In this document: positions 63,715-64,000 of the stretch, one piece after another
How positions within the stretch are numbered: position 1 is the stretch's first letter
Layout of the letters: every line of letters starts with the position of its first letter
Source: Symsagittifera roscoffensis
Taxonomy: Eukaryota > Xenacoelomorpha > Acoela > Convolutidae
Direction of reading: 5' to 3'
DNA length: 64,000 bases
Assembly: GCF_963678635.1 (NCBI RefSeq)
Contig: NC_087063.1
Location: 82,631,574 to 82,695,573, forward strand
Notes under the pieces: model-generated
Told to the model about the DNA's origin: nothing
What the model saw: only the letters and a program-made list of their open reading frames with translations
The model's database searches: none
Made by a program: the position numbers and the translations under genes

Positions 63715-64000
63715 AAAAGACAATTTAACAACTAAACCAATTTGAGAAAACCGGATAAAAATGAAAATTTTCTCCGCTGGGAAACCATAAATTTTAAATC
63801 CACTTTCGAATAAGTGGCAGAGTTTTTCTTCTGGCAAAAGGATACTTAACATTTTTCGAATACTAATAGTTCGAAACTTCGAACTTGACAGGAAATTGGG
63901 TAAATGAAACTTATTCAAACTTTGACCACAAAAGTTGTTTCACGAAAATGATCATGTAAGCTTCTCGTCTGCACTCTGCTTGCAGTTTACGCTTTTGATT

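Larger units (their letters stand above)
60388..64000. other. Upstream intron of the synaptophysin-like gene
   Basis: Holds the family A element with nested MITE, the second MITE family and a family C element. I looked for a minus-strand exon with TM1 and found none. Confidence 0.5.

Overview
The window is animal (metazoan) nuclear DNA. It is AT-rich, with many short exons bounded by GT-AG introns, and those introns are packed with small non-autonomous repeats. The families seen (Sec14-spectrin-Ig, BIVM, synaptophysin) are animal families. Dense tRNA-derived elements and MITEs point to a repeat-rich invertebrate. A tunicate or another non-vertebrate deuterostome is possible, but I cannot assign a taxon from sequence alone.

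Three genes are visible. (1) A giant minus-strand gene runs from an ATG at 49802 to the left edge. I could thread 31 exons in one unbroken frame (8,073 nt, 2,691 codons, 3' end outside the window). Domain order is a low-complexity N-terminus, a Sec14/CRAL-TRIO domain close to SESTD1, about 1,550 residues of spectrin-type helices, then seven complete I-set Ig domains and the start of an eighth. This is the order, in transcription direction, of three separate vertebrate neighbours: SESTD1, CCDC141 and TTN. (2) A complete five-exon BIVM homologue (418 aa, plus strand, 34100-37663) lies inside intron 4 of the giant gene, on the opposite strand. (3) The last three exons of a synaptophysin-family gene lie on the minus strand at 56443-60387; its first transmembrane segment was not found and is probably beyond the right edge.

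The rest is intron and intergenic sequence. It holds hAT-type MITEs (five copies of one family with 8-bp target duplications, plus one of a second family), another terminal-inverted-repeat element, a superfamily of elements with hairpin ends that often carry an antisense tRNA-like module, many tRNA-like SINE remnants, an ~86-bp degenerate minisatellite (42.9-44.2 kb), a 168-bp tandem repeat (about 51.96-53.74 kb), and a ~1.1-kb inverted-repeat element (about 30.0-31.1 kb).

Exon boundaries were set by hand from splice motifs, reading-frame phase and family similarity. No alignment was run, and family comparisons rest on remembered sequences.
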